Shown: piece after piece, positions 35,270 through 47,919 of the stretch | Position numbering within the stretch: position 1 is the first letter of the stretch | Layout of the letters: the number at the start of each line of letters is the position of its first letter | Source: Bostrychus sinensis | Lineage: Eukaryota > Chordata > Actinopteri > Gobiiformes > Eleotridae | DNA length: 64,000 nt | Assembly: GCA_020698575.1 (NCBI GenBank) | Contig: CM036242.1 | Location: 21,338,624 to 21,402,623, forward strand | Direction: 5' to 3' | Made by a program: the position numbers and the translations under genes | Notes under the pieces: generated by a model | Told to the model about the DNA's origin: nothing | The model's input: only the letters and a program-made list of their open reading frames with translations | Databases searched by the model: none

Positions 35270-35900
35270 CTATGGCTGTTTAATGAATTACCACAGCCTC
35301 ACAAATACAGTGATAAAGCAGTTTTGGCTTTACTGAGCATTGCACTTTGTCTTGTTAATCCTCCTCCAATGTCATCGGGATGTAGCTTTTAATTTGATTG
35401 CAGCTGATTCTAAAAATGTTATGCATCTCTCCCTAGTGTCCTGTGATGACATTGGTTCATGTAAAATCTCTTGACTTGGGAAAATTACTGCTGTTTTTAT
35501 AATTGCGGGTAATGACAAAAAAAGGCCCATAATATAAATTAGCAAGTCAATTATGTGCTTTTGTTGTTGCACTTATTAATGGATTCAATTTCATCTGGGA
35601 CAACCTAAAAAGAGCAACAAATAAAGGTTGTCTCTTAATTATGGGCTGACAATTATTTAGCATGCTAATACAGAGGATGGGCAACAGCTCAGTTCTTTTA
35701 AATTGCAGTGGGTAGAAGCAACACAGGTTAGTTGAGAAACAGCGGGTTAGGGAGCCCGTACCACCTGGCCTAACTGTTACAAAACACTGATAGTCTCCCG
35801 CAGACTTCACTATTTTCCAGGAATATGTAAATATAATGATCCATGTTAATTGGAAGCACACAACATTGCCATAAAATATACGAAATTCAGATGTTTTTGG
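35270..35900. other. repeat-poor, ATTA-rich candidate regulatory region
   Basis: About 600 bp without repeat signatures lying 270-900 bp upstream in intron coordinates of the Ig1 exon at 36175-36349. It is dense in homeodomain-type cores: 'cttattaatgg', 'cttaattatgggc', 'caattatttagcatgctaat', 'tcaattatgtg'. Composition and lack of repeats are typical of vertebrate conserved noncoding elements, but conservation cannot be shown from one sequence. No exon-like frame fits. Confidence 0.35.
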
Positions 35901-36174
35901 CACATGTTGCACTTGGTATTCAGGCCAGATAAAAAAATTCTGTTTGATCTCTCCTCTTTCCTTCTAATACCCAAACTCTTTATATGAGACATCACATACT
36001 CCTGGAAGCCATTCCCACCTGAAATCTCATCACCTCATCTTTTATCTTCCTTTCTACAATATTTCATTTTGATCTTTTTTTTAAGTGAGAATAGCATTAT
36101 AGTGAATGTGCTGGGGTCTTAGAAGTGGAAGGAGTTTATTGTTTTTAGTTGCGGTTCCTCCCTTGCCCACTTAC

Positions 36175-36349
36175 ACTGCACATCTACACGGATGGACTTG
36201 ATGGCAGCCACCCCCACCCCGTTGTCGGCCTTGCAGTAGTAGCGACCCCCCTGCACCCTCTGGATGCCCTCGATCCGCAGTGTCTCGTTGTAGATGGACG
36301 TCTCTTGAAACTTGTCTGACGCACTGCCCGCCGTCTTCGTCCACCGAAC
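36175..36349 (-). CDS. mdga1: MDGA1 exon: C-terminal half of Ig domain 1
   Basis: Coding exon of 175 nt, 58 codons plus 1 nt, reading VRWTKTAGSASDKFQETSIY, NETLRIEGIQRVQGGRYYCK and ADNGVGVAAIKSIRVDVQ. 'VRW' holds the Ig core tryptophan and 'RYYCKADNG' the F-strand cysteine of Ig1. Acceptor AG is at 36351-36350 after a pyrimidine-rich tract, and donor GTAAGT at 36174-36169. It enters in phase 0 from 54520 and leaves in phase 1; its last T joins the AC at 3617-3616 to make a Tyr codon, giving 'VQYLDTPVL' across the junction. 'NET' is a potential N-glycosylation site. 'SASDKFQETS' fits MDGA1 better than MDGA2. The exon is markedly GC-richer than the intron around it. Confidence 0.96.
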
Positions 36350-36405
36350 CTAAAGGAAACATCAGGAGAGGGTCAGCAAAGTAAGGTCCAGCAAGAGCAA
36401 GTTAG

Positions 36406-36721
36406 CAGAGGTGGAAGAAGTACTCAAAAACTGTATTCAAATGTATGGTTACCTTAAAATAATATTACTCAAGTAGAATTACTCAACAAATCCAGCCACA
36501 GAAGATCCCAAGCCAGTATACTCTTTGTGCCCATCCCAAGCCCAGATTAATGGAGAGGGTTGCATAAGGAAGAAAATCTAGCATAAAACCTTTGCCAAAT
36601 CAATATGCATATCACAGCACACTGCAGAAGCTGTGGCAACCCCAGAAGAGAAAAGCCAAAAGGAAAGAAGAATACTCAACAGAATTATTACTTGAGTAAA
36701 AGTAAAAAAATAGTACCACTG
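36406..36721 (-). mobile_element. hAT-like MITE interrupted by a family A insertion
   Basis: Starts 'cagaggtggaagaagtactc' (36406-36425), the complement of the 3' end of the MITE at 48033-48576, and ends near 'tagtaccactg' (36711-36721). 'attactcaagtagaatt' and 'attacttgagtaaaag' flank the inserted family A copy (36489-36668). Without that insertion this is a short non-coding element with degenerate terminal repeats. No 8-bp target duplication is visible. Confidence 0.6.
36489..36668 (+). mobile_element. short retroposed repeat 'family A', with target duplication
   Basis: 180 bp flanked by 'agaattactcaaca' (36475-36488) and 'agaatactcaaca' (36669-36681), a 13-14 bp target duplication with one indel. 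It starts 'aatccagccacagaagatcc', then 'cccatcccaagcccagatta', 'gagagggttgcataagga', 'ctgtggcaaccccagaagag', and ends 'aaaagccaaaagga' (A-rich). Target duplication of this size and an A-rich end are those of a LINE-mobilised element (SINE). A pol III A/B box pair is not obvious, so the head is unidentified. Confidence 0.8.
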
Positions 36722-37025
36722 TCCCAAAACTTGCACTGAACGCTGGATCTTCGGATTGCAAGGCCAGTGTGCAACCTTTGCTACCAAGGTCAAAAAATAC
36801 TTTTACTAATTTAGAGACAAAAAAAAAAATAAAAAATTATTGAATGACAGTATGTAGTTATTTTCTAACTCTGCAAATTACGGCTTGTAGAACAAAATAT
36901 GAAGCACATTTTCAACCTACACATTGCAAACCCACTGTAACCTTGGGTAAGAAAAGCTTTATTGCCATATATAGGTTCTGGTACACTCTAGCAGAAAGGA
37001 ATCTATGAACGTCAGTCATAGATGT

Positions 37026-37181
37026 AGTCGCCACAGCAAATCATCTGCCTCTGCGTGTGTACTAATTCGAATTGAATTGGCATAGTTCAGATGTCCTTCC
37101 TGATACCTCCCTCTCAATTTATCTAGGCTTGGGACAGGCACAATGTGTACACTGGCTTATGACCCCTTGTGGCTGGATTAA
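37026..37181 (-). mobile_element. short retroposed repeat 'family A', copy
   Basis: The plus strand reads 'gtagtcgccacagcaaatca' at one end and 'cttgggacaggcacaatgtg', 'actggcttatgaccccttgt' at the other, i.e. the complement of family A in full block order. It lies within 400 bp of the copy at 36489-36668 but in opposite orientation. Confidence 0.7.
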
Positions 37182-37479
37182 CATGTTTTCTTATTTATGA
37201 GTCTATTAAAAACACAGAACAGGTCTTACAAAAAAGAGAAGCCCATCACATCATTTATTAAACAAAATAATGAAGTGCACTGCCTAAGATAACAGTAAAA
37301 GTAAGCTGTAGACCTCCATGTCTACATTACACAGCAAATTAAGAGATGGCGCGATAACAAAGCAGTCTGCGCGTCAGACACAAAAAGCCTTCACTTCCCT
37401 TCACAGGTCATTAAATTGTCAAGTCAAAATTACAAATGCGGTTATGCCTTCTTTTTATCCCAGTGATAAAATCTTTGCA

Positions 37480-38080
37480 TGGGCGAGCTGAAGTTAATGA
37501 CACTAAGCGAATCATGTCCAACTCAGACCATTAATACGACTTTTGACAAACTCTATATGGCTTTTCCACGGTTCAGTTATCCCATCATGCTGTGGGGACC
37601 CAGACAGATACTTTTCTAGTTTAATCAAACACACAAACACATGCACACACTTGAAACGCTCATTGGGATGTTATTCTGGCTCTTGTTGCTCACTTGAGCG
37701 GCGGCAGCGGTGGGTGTCTGTGTGTACAGTCCATTAATCCCTATTAACCCTTCTGTCTGTTATCAACCTCAACAAGACTATCAGCCAAGTCCTGCTGAGG
37801 AGGTCACACTGGATAATGGGCCAAAGTCACTGATATGGCGGCGGCTGTGCATATGCAAATGTTTGGTGTGTGTTTCCGACTCTCCCGCACGCATCCCTGG
37901 TCCATAATGTTTGTGAGGTTATCAGCGGCATATTCACCAAGTGCGCGTTTGATAGAAAGCAGGTTGTATGGATTAGCGGATTAGCGAGGACTGTGTAAAT
38001 GTTCTGTGCCTGTTTATTCAGCTTCTGTTTGTGGGAGGGATATGGACAAGGCACACTGCCATTGATCAAACCAGCCAAGG
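37480..38080. other. repeat-poor candidate conserved noncoding region
   Basis: No repeat signature. Contains ATTA-type cores and GC-richer parts ('gagcggcggcagcggtgggt' near 37695), with open frames on both strands that show no protein family features. Only appearance suggests possible conservation. Confidence 0.25.
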
Positions 38081-38669
38081 TGAGCACTGAACCACATCCT
38101 GTCTTTCCATGGTTTACTGACTCAGGTGTGCTTGCATATGTACAAATGTGTTTTAGTGGAAAAAATCACCACAGCCACTGTTGTCCGTCTACTGGAAAGA
38201 TTATAACATGAGTGGAAATATTACAAATGGCTGACTGTGTTTGGAGTTATTCAAAGAATTACAGTTTTCAAGAACACTGAGGTACCTAGGTTTCTATAGT
38301 TGAGGTCATGCCTTTTGTGGACTGCAGACTTTGTGTAGCTTATATGAAGGCTAATACAATAACTTATTGCATTTAGTAGTTTTTTGTTTTTTTTTTCAAA
38401 CTGAACTTAAAGCATGGAAGACGTTTTATTACTTCACACCACATTATGAAACTTTTCTTCTTATGTTATATATTAAGTTTTCTCTTTTAACACTTTTCAT
38501 TAAAGGTAAGTAGATTGACCACTACAAGAAAACAAAGAGTTATGGATGTTAGAGAAAAACATATCAAGGTCAATATACAATAAACAATACTATATGAGAC
38601 AGTATAAGCCTCAAGTTGCCATATTGAGCATTACTGAAGGAAATTGGTGGCCTAATGCCAGTGTTATTG

Positions 38670-39115
38670 CGAAGTCACTAGTCTTTAAGTTCAAGTTCCT
38701 CTGTAGTCCTTAGTGTGTCTAAGGCCAAGTCACTAAAGACCAAGCTGAGTCTGAGTTCAAGTCCAAGTTGCCAAAAAGTGACGTCCAACTAGAGTCATTT
38801 TGAGTTCATGTGGAAGTCTGTGTCAAGTCTAAGTCTCTTAAAAGGTGTCTGAGTCAAATCAGAGTTGAGTCCAAATCAAATGAAGGCGAATCAGTACCAC
38901 CAAAACTAGTAAATAAAATCAGAGTCCAAGTCCGAGTCTCTGGTACACAAGTGGGAGTTAGGTCACAAGTCCAGGTCTGTGGGAAGAGATGAGTCTGAGT
39001 CCTCCAAACAATCTCTTGAGTTTAAGTCAAACCAATGCAGCTTAAGCTCAACTCATGAGTCTCAAAAATTAGTCCAATAACTCACATCCAGGACTTGAGT
39101 ACTCCATCTCTGCTT
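38670..39115. repeat. AGTC/GAGTC-rich dispersed repeat
   Basis: Dozens of spaced 'aagtc', 'gagtc' and 'gtccaagt' words (for example 'agtccaagtccgagtctctg' at 38922-38941), in imperfect 5-6 nt periodic order without a fixed long unit. This texture is known from fish hAT-type non-autonomous elements built of decayed AAGTC repeats. Ends are not clear. The plus-strand frame 38810-38992 translates the repeat and is not a gene. Confidence 0.65.
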
Positions 39116-39119
39116 AATG

Positions 39120-41700
39120 CCACATAGAAAAGAGCAAAGCAGCAAAAATTTATTTTCTGTATGCTTTTTTTGTGAGTCACATTTGTTTTAGTTATTATTT
39201 TGTTACAGAAATCTTCACTTCTGTCAGGTAGGTACAATGACAATGGATAAGTACCAAGCGAAACTACACTTAAAACAAATCAGAAGTCCTATTTTAAAAG
39301 AGTTTAAATTACAAGATGGAACATGAAAATGGAAAAAGTGCACTTAAGTAAAAAAAAAACTGAAGCTCTTGAATTGTCTACTGGATGTGTATAAAGAACA
39401 GTTGTTTGTAAAAGCATGATTGCCACGAAAAGTGAATAACAGTAAAGTGACAGCACTGCATAAAGTTGGTATAACACTGTTCCGAATACTGTTGAAATAA
39501 AAATACTGACAAAGGCAAGAGACTGGTTTCAGGAAATATGGGTGAAGGGCGCTGCGCCAGGTAAAAATAAGTGTATATATGTATGAGGGAAAATATACAG
39601 ATTTATTTTTTGAAGGGAAGAATAAGAGGGAATGATATATGCGGTATCGCTGGCAGATGTATGACGGGGGGAGAGAAAAAGAGCATCACGCTGAGAGTTG
39701 CTACACCAGGGAGGCAGATGAAGCAAAATACAGAGAAGGTGATATTGCGAATAAAGGTGGATACTGTGTGCAATGCAGATGACAGGCTGTCGGTGACACC
39801 AGTAACTTAGAAACATCACCTGCACTGCTTTACCATGACCTCCCCACACTACCCTTTTCTTCTCAATAGACACACTCTCTTTTATCCACTCATGTCCCGC
39901 TGGATTGCTCTGGATATTTCTCCCGGACAATTTTACTTCTACTTCATCTTCTCTCACCTGACAGAGCTATTTTCTGTTCTCCGTCATCTTTATTTTATTA
40001 GACAGTATACAGAAAAGCCAAGCACTCACTTGTTATCAGAAACATTCATATCTTCTCTCTTGCTGGGGACATAAGCATGTATTTGTTGAGTCAGTGTTGG
40101 TAATAATAGCGCTTACATTTGGTTAGAAGTGTAATATGTAAGGAAATTCTTGGCTTCCCCTGGGACAGCGTGTGACATAAAAAGCGGCAGGTTTTGTTCA
40201 ATGAGACTCTATTGAGTAAGCTGGCTGTCTAGTTTCAACACAAGAGGAAGAGAGAAGGAAGAATGTAAAACAGGCTGTTGTTATAGTAATGGAAGTTATG
40301 GACCACTTGATTTGGGAGGGTGGGTAAACACTGCTTTTAGTCTGTGGTTATCAAGCAGTGCCCTTCAAACACTGGCGTCCATTACTGACCACATGCCGCA
40401 TGAACATTACTGACAATGAAAATAAAATAAGAAAGCAATACTGTATGGTATTAAGGGAAAGACAAGAGGCAGGGCCGGAGGTAGCAGAGCTGAATGTTGA
40501 GGTTCTCTTTAGGAGTGACAAAGAAGGACAGGATTAGGAATGAGGAATAAGGAAGGATGTTAGATGTCTTGGAGAATGAGAGACCAGACTGAGATGGTTT
40601 GCTTCTCACACAAAACCTATTCTATCCAGAAAATGTTTAGATTGAGCCCTCATGCATTTGTTTGTTCTCTCTTTTTGAGCTTTGTACACTCTGCAGACTG
40701 GTAACACCTGAACACGTCTAACCAACACAGTGTGGCCCTTGTCAAAATTATTTCAGTCTTTTCACTTTACCTTTAATACAGACTCACTTGCCGCACAATG
40801 TATTCCACCCACTGCAAGTGCCATAGAATATTATAATCAATGTTATTCATGTCACCTTCACTTCTCATAATGTGCTCGATGGCTACAATATAGTCACTGT
40901 CTTCCTCAATTGGTACTGATTTATTTCAAAACACAAGAATTGACATGTTTTTTTGCATTAGCATAGTCAAAAATTTCTGTTTTTGCACAAAATCTTTCTA
41001 TAGATTCTGTAAAAAAAAATCTGTTTCAAGAAAAGTGCTTGCTTTGTTTATCAAACATGAAAAGCTTTTCAAGACTTGATAAAGATCACCTGCAGTTTAA
41101 TAAAAATAAAACACTTCAATTCATACTGATATTTTAACTATACAGTAATTATTAGATGTATGCACACAGCAAACTCTATCACAATTGCATTGCAATTGAA
41201 AATTTAAAGTTGAGATTTCTAACCCCCAATTTCCACTGCATGTGTTTCCAATTCCTTGCACTGCACCACACACTCTGCAGTAAATACACTTCTGTAGTGG
41301 TGAATGAGAGCATTTCCACAGCGTCTCCAGGACTGCGTCTCAGTCAGTTCAGATCAATCCACAACAATCAGATCACAACAAACAGTAAACTGAATGTGCA
41401 CAACATCCAGATTTTGAAAGTAATACACACGGTACAAACTACATTATTATTAGAATATAGAATTTTTATTTTAAATCTTATTAAGATATGTATCCAGTAG
41501 CCCAGGGTTGGTTGGAGGTGCTATGCAGTGCTGCAGATACACATGCAGTGGAAATCCCGGGTTAGGTGTAAATGGAAGATTTATTAATAAACATGGAATC
41601 ATCCATATGCATACTAAAATATTAACGGATTTCAGTCTAGCTATCTAGCCCTGGAAAACCACAAATGGAAATGTATTTGTTCAGGGGTTAGACTTGGATC
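39120..41700. other. intronic stretch without recognised features
   Basis: No exon, RNA or repeat signature that I can support; 40230-40580 is purine-rich on the plus strand. Confidence 0.5.
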
Positions 41701-41701
41701 C

Positions 41702-41970
41702 GGGGTGACAGTGGCTTTGGAACAAGAGCAATTTTATATAACCAGAAGGTTGACGGTTCGAAACCCCGTTCTCCCCAGTTCCTACTGTCATTGTGTCCTT
41801 GGGCAAGACATTTCACACACCGTGCCTGTGTGAATGTGGTAGTGTGGTTGTGTGTGATTAGTGGTGGTTGGAAAGGTCGTAGGGGCAGAATGGATGCCAC
41901 ATCTCCGTCAGTCTGCCCAGTGGCCAGTGTAGATCAGTCTGAAGACTGTACAGGCTTTTTTTGGCACAGA
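41702..41970 (+). mobile_element. tRNA-headed SINE ('family D'), 3'-truncated
   Basis: 'ggggtgacagtggctttgga' (41702-41721) corresponds to the A-box region, and 'ttgacggttcgaaaccccgt' (41750-41769) contains a consensus-like B box. The body has 'gtccttgggcaagacatttc' and 'gtggtggttggaaaggtcgt', 'ccgtcagtctgcccagtggc', matching the bodies at 18590-18915 (minus) and 50963-51306. The usual 'gcgctatataaat' 3' tail is absent. Confidence 0.8.
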
Positions 41971-43539
41971 TGATACTATTTCCAACCCCTAAAGGATAAA
42001 ACCTACTATTACTAAGTAGATGCATGAGCCCCCTCTTATTGTATCATATTAAGATTTCATAACAGTGTGAATGCTGTGTGGCTCTGGGTGAAAATAAGGC
42101 ACTAATGTGTGTGAGCTGCAGTGGCAGGAGGTGCAGCTATGTGTCCCTGCATGTGTCCCGTTCCTCTACATGGATGTGTCCCGGGTTGGACATCTCTCAG
42201 TGTGCGCCTGTCTCTCCCTCTTAACTCTCTTTACTCTTTGCCTCTGTCCTATTCCCTGTCATTCTGCCTCTACAAACTCCACTTGTCCTCCCTTCACATT
42301 CCCTTCTGTCCTGCCTTCCTCTGACCTGTCTGTGAGCCTCAGAGTGACACATCACAACAGGATGGAGCAGACACGGTCCAATGGCTGTCGGAGCTTTTGC
42401 CCCGCTGTCTAAACTGCAGACTGTCAGCACTACACAACATAGCAATAGGGACCTTAGCTTAGAATTAGCATTTAGCCTAGAAAAAAAGGTTGCGAAGGTT
42501 GTTTACATCCTCCACACTATGTTGATGTGTCACCAATATTTAGGACAACTGTCAAAAAGGAGGAAAACCCTGCTTAGAGTATGGTCTTTCAAGGAGTCTA
42601 AAAAGAAGGTATTTGCAAAGTATTCCAGGAATTGCCCACACATGATATAAATTGATTAATGTGAAAAATATAAGGCAAGCTGCTTTATCACATACTCACA
42701 ATCCTTATTACTGTAAACCCAGCATGTACAACATAGGGCTGAATGATATACAGTTTTGTACCAAATACCTTTCTTTTTGCCTGTATGCTATGATTTTTTT
42801 CATATACTGTGATACTGGGGCATAAAGAATTTATAATACAACTTCCACTTAATATAGCTTTCAAAATATTTTGTTTTGCTCCATGACAATCCTTCAGAAC
42901 TACATTGTTGAATATTGGCGCGTGTACTGTATTTTATTTTGACTAATATGATTTATATCATTTTTGGATTGTTTGTTTACTAGAACAACAGAAAAATTGT
43001 TAGAAGTTTGACCACAACATAAACATATAAGCATACAAAAAATAAAAAGGGTATCACCAAACACACTGAAAAAAACAAAACAAAAAAAACATTGCCTGCT
43101 GACCTAGTACAACATCACTTAAATAATGCTTATAGCCTTCAACACATGTCCCAACCTTTCCAATATTTCCTTTTCGGATATGGAAATCCTTTGTATTCCC
43201 TCAGATCCCTCACTGGAAGCGTACTAAGACATGCCTTCTCCAATTCTTTTCACTCTTTTCTTGATGTGAAGTCAGCGTTACACAGTCACTTTATCCATCC
43301 AAATGGCTCACTTACCGTGAATAGGCTTAAGATGGTAATCCTGTTATCAGGGAATAGTACTTGGCACCGACACAGTCAGCACTCAGTTGTACACTCAATA
43401 CACAGACGCACTCAGGATGCAACACATAGAAAAACACACACAGAAAAATTATACCACAAAAAAAAAAGCTTAAAAAATAGAAAATGTCTTCACAAACAGT
43501 AGATGACTGAAATGATAAGGTGTGGATGACATACAGTCG

Positions 43540-43640
43540 ATTGCATTTTGCTCGGAAATAGCCTTGTAATTATGTGTCAGTTTGAGAACAGATGGGGCTA
43601 TTAATTATGCAGCAGAAAGAAGACAAAAAGTAGGCACACA
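43540..43640. other. short ATTA-rich candidate conserved noncoding element
   Basis: 'ttgtaattatgtgtcagttt' (43564-43583) and 'ggctattaattatgcagcag' (43597-43616) give closely spaced homeodomain-type cores in otherwise non-repetitive sequence. Candidate only. Confidence 0.3.
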
Positions 43641-43699
43641 TATAAAAGCATTTCAATCATTAACACAGGGCTGCTTTTCACACTGGGTTACAAAGGTTC

Positions 43700-46600
43700 A
43701 CACACACTGGAATAAATGAAATGGGTCATAAACACTTCTAATGATGAGCATGATAAGAAAAATAAATGTGGACTAGAAAAAAATAAAAGTTGACATTACC
43801 AAACTAGAAGGGGTTACAATCTAGTCCTAGTCCTAATTAATATCACTGTGGTCTTTAGAGAGAGTCAACAAAACTAGACAATATGTGGTAGGCTACAATT
43901 AATATGATGAATGTAATAAAACATATAATGCATTAATATTTAGTCAAAAACATAGGATCTTATACTTCACTTAAATCTCCAAAACATAGACACTACCTAA
44001 ATCCATGTATGTATGAGTGAAAAATCTGTTTTGCATGTGAGACCCTTTGGCTGCTACCTTTCTCAGGAGTCGCCACGGCAAATAATTCTCAAGGAAAGTT
44101 TTTACACTTGATTGATTAATTTTAAATATTTTTAAATGTATGTGTTGATTTTATTTCAGTCTTAGCAAAGCAGGCCGCACAATTTGAATTTCCACTGTAT
44201 GGTACTCCAGCTGAACTAGAGATGTCACTGACCTGTTTTCCTTTTTGAAGAAAAGTGTGCAGCCCCTTGCAGCCGTCAGAACAGAGATCACACAGTAAAA
44301 GTTCAATAAAACTGACTCATTGATATTGAAGCCGCCACCCCTCTCTCTCTAACCTTGTCATACAATATGAATGCCTTTATCGCTCTTTCTGTCTGTGTAA
44401 AATAAGACCAGGGGTGTGATAGAATTACAGGAAGAAGTCATCAGCCCTATAATACTGTCATTATGTAAAAAAAAAAAAGCATACTTATGTGCACTTAATA
44501 CTGTTATGTATCTTAGCCCAATAGATTCCTCACCGAGTGACATATTCAGATAAGATGCAACCCAGGTTTTGAGACAAAAGTAGCATTTTTTTCCCATTCA
44601 TTTACTTTAATTTACTTAACTAACTTACTAAAGTAGTATTTGTGGTGACTGTAGGAATAAATCTGAGCATATGAGAAACTGTAACTGTAACTGTTTTTTA
44701 ACTATGCTCTGACAATATGTTGTCAGTTGCCAAAACCATCTTGATTTTTGATAATATTTGGTGGTTAATGCTGTTGTGTATAGGTCCAATCTTTGGAATG
44801 CAGCCAAATTATTTACTGACACTAAATGTGTTTATACTGGGTAACAATAAGCTACAAATAACAAAGATAATAAAGCTAAAAATGTTTTCTCTAGAGACGT
44901 ATGTTTTAAAATTTGGAGATGTTTCAAAGTAAGCTTGGTCTTCAGATAGCTCAAGATAGCATCAATCACAGCAGATACAATGTGACAACATGGACTTATT
45001 TGGCCCCTGTCAACGGCAGCGGTGTGCGCTGCTACCCCACACGCTTTGTCCAGTGGATGTGTTAATAGACAGTGGCTAATTAGAACAAGTGTGGCACAGG
45101 AAAGTGAGGGGTGAGGGAAATCTGAGCTGGTACTATAGACAGAAGATGATGTCATTTGCTGAGTGTGATGATGAAGTCACACAAAAAAGAAAACTGCATG
45201 TCTAAGGTTGTTAAATGTATCATAACACACAATATCTGTATCGCAAGACAGTATTTTCAAAATACACAGATGCCTTTCCTTTTTAACTGCAAATAGAAAA
45301 TCAACAAATCACTTGTAGCAACTCACTTAGCCATGAGACATGTTGAAGACAAACCTGCTGAAGTTCAAACCGAGCAACAGAATGGAAAAGAAAGTGAATT
45401 GAACAAGACATGGACTGGAGTATTTCAGAAATTGCTGATCTACTGGGATTTTCACACAACCATCACCATAATGAAAAAAAAAAAAAGAAAGAATAACCAA
45501 TGAGCAGCAGTTCTGTGATAAAAATCCCTCGCTGATGCCAGAGGAGAATGACCTGACTAGTTGGAGATAATAAGGCAACAATAACTCCAATAACCACCAA
45601 GGCCTGCAGAAGACCATCTCCCTTGAAGAAGATGGGCTCCAGCAGCAGAAGTTTCTCTAGAGCCTTAAATCAAATTATGTTATGACCAAATAAAAAACTT
45701 GAATTAAATGATGATGATTTAGTCCTAATTTGGATCTTTATTTAAAAAAAGGTAAAAAAAATATATTAATCCAACTTCTGCTATATGAAAAGCCTTATTA
45801 GGGGTATTTAAATATCGTCATATTGTTATTGCAATATTCAACATGGTTACTCCACACCGCATGTTTTGCTAACATAATGTAAGTTAGCTCTAATGTCTAC
45901 TGCATGTATGAAACCTTTTTTTATTAGATTTTTTTTTTTTCAGATATACAGTTCTATCAATTTTAGACCCAATTCACTACAGTGTGTTACCACAGCAGCA
46001 GACACTCTAGAGACACTCAGCACTGCACAGTCAAATATATTGTCCTGTATGCAGTTACAGTATATACCCAACCACTAATATTATGTACTTTTGTTTTTGC
46101 TGTACACTCTAATTAGATTTTTTTCTGCCTTTCCTTTCTCATGTGTTCAAGGACAGAAAGCAGCTGGAAAGCAAACACATTCACTGACAAATCTCAAGTA
46201 TTTTGTCTAATGCTTCACACTGGGTTGAACTGAAGTGAGACAAAAGCGACCGTCTGTTTAAGTGTTGAACGAGTGATTGCCCTGAAAAGGTTGGAATTAA
46301 GTGAAAACATTAAACACCTTTTTAAAGAAATTGCCTCTGCCTGAAGCTACTTATGCATTTATATGTAAAGTGATATGTTTCAGAAGACTTTTCGAGTCCA
46401 GAAAACATAATGGTGGACCTATAACTTACAGATATCCATTATTATTTTAATAAATAGCAAAGAATTTAGAGTTGCACATCTTGGCCTTGTCTCCCTGCTT
46501 CTTTTGTGTCTGTCCTGAGGTCTGACAGAGGATCACGAGGTTAAGTAACCACTTGATTGTATAATCTTTAAAACTAATTGTTTCTATTAAGGTTTATATT

Positions 46601-47900
46601 CTTGTGAATCTAATTCCTATTGCAATAGTTCAAGCCCAAAATCCAAGACCAAAACCCAACAAAGAGAGCTATCATCAAATTCAATACACTCTATATTGTG
46701 TTTTGAGACAATGGTTAAAACGCAAACAATCCTTGGGACACCACAACATTGTACTGTTCTTTGCTGAAGTAAGAGGTCAACAGTTCATCCTTTCTTTAAA
46801 CCTTTAAACCTAATGACATTGTAAGTCTGCTGCTTGTAGATACTTTTAGTCTATTTCTTTAGTTTATTTTTTCTCAGTGCTTTTCTGCTTTGGAATTTAT
46901 TTTCTTTCTACTGACGCATGGTCTAGAGTTATATGAGCTATTTCTTCTGGATCTTTTAAAAACAGCCCATAGACAGTCAAGGTTGAATCTCTCGACTAAA
47001 ATGTGTATAGCAGATGCTGGATGTGCTTCTCGCTTTCCTTCGTCAACATATGTCCCTGTCTCCTCTCCTTTATCATGTCCTCTTTAGCTATTTTTATCCT
47101 CCCTGCTGTGCTGCCTTCATTCCACTGCCAAGTTTGATTATCTGCAGGGAAACTCTTTGGGGGACAACAAACAGTTGAGCTCCAAGATGGACCTCTTTGC
47201 AGATCTTCTTCATGGTTATACAGAACATGCAGGGAGGGGTCAAAACCGTGACCTTGTTTGCATCCAAGTCACTGCCACCTGATCAGCCTTGCTTTCAGCC
47301 CTGCTATTGATCGCCTTCCACTCACCCCTCAAGGACGGAAATCCAAAACCATATTCCAGACCGCAGCGCTCATCTCCCCCCACCGCAGCGCCTCCTCCTC
47401 CTAGTGCTTTCTCTGCTCGGCCTCCTCACTTTTCCCTTGTATGGCTCTCTCCAACAGAATTCATCACGCACAAACTGGTCTCAAGGTTGCAATGACCAGC
47501 AGACCCATGAATAAATAATAAGGAGGTAGGAATCACTTTCAGAAAAACCATTTACTCCCCTATTGTGTTCTTCCAGAAGCCGGAGTGTGTGTGTGGCTGT
47601 GTAGATGTGTGAGTGCGGAACAAGGGAGAGCTTTGTGAGCCACAATACAGCGCTTTGTTAACTAAAAGCCCACTGTTCCTGGAGTTAACTTGAAGGATCC
47701 TACAAGCTCCTTCTAAGTGACCTTTAGCACTCTTCCAGCTTTATTTTAGATTTGCCTTCCTTTCCTATTTCTTTTCCCAAGACGTGTTATTTTGCTTCAT
47801 TTTTGCTTACTTATTTTTGTGTATTTTTTGTCAACTTCAAACTCCCACAGCAGACGCTAGAAGACCATGCAGGCTTCACATATGACATTCAGCCTCTCTG
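43700..47900. other. intronic stretch without recognised genes
   Basis: AT-rich sequence with a family-A-like scrap at 44050-44100 ('caggagtcgccacggcaaat'). 44990-45160 and 47110-47500 are GC-richer and repeat-poor and might be conserved. No exon-like frame is supported. Confidence 0.45.
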
Positions 47901-47919
47901 CTACTTATATAAAAAGGAG

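Larger units (their letters stand above)
3618..36174 (-). other. mdga1: mdga1 intron between Ig1 and Ig2 exons (32.6 kb)
   Basis: Begins with donor GTAAGT (36174-36169) and ends with a pyrimidine-rich tract and AG (3619-3618). No further exon with Ig signatures was seen on the minus strand and no independent gene on either strand. The repeats inside are listed separately. Stretches where I see nothing assignable include 5400-7500, 9560-14080, 21070-22270, 27150-29880 and 30890-32930. Confidence 0.85.

Noticed and set aside
41702..41775. A tRNA gene with a good B box
   Set aside because: No cloverleaf with proper acceptor stem can be drawn and the sequence continues into the SINE body; it is a SINE head.
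42735..42960. Possible hAT-type remnant starting 'agggctgaatgatat' (also 34070-34425)
   Set aside because: Only the start words resemble known element ends; matching opposite ends were not found, so the call is too weak to list.
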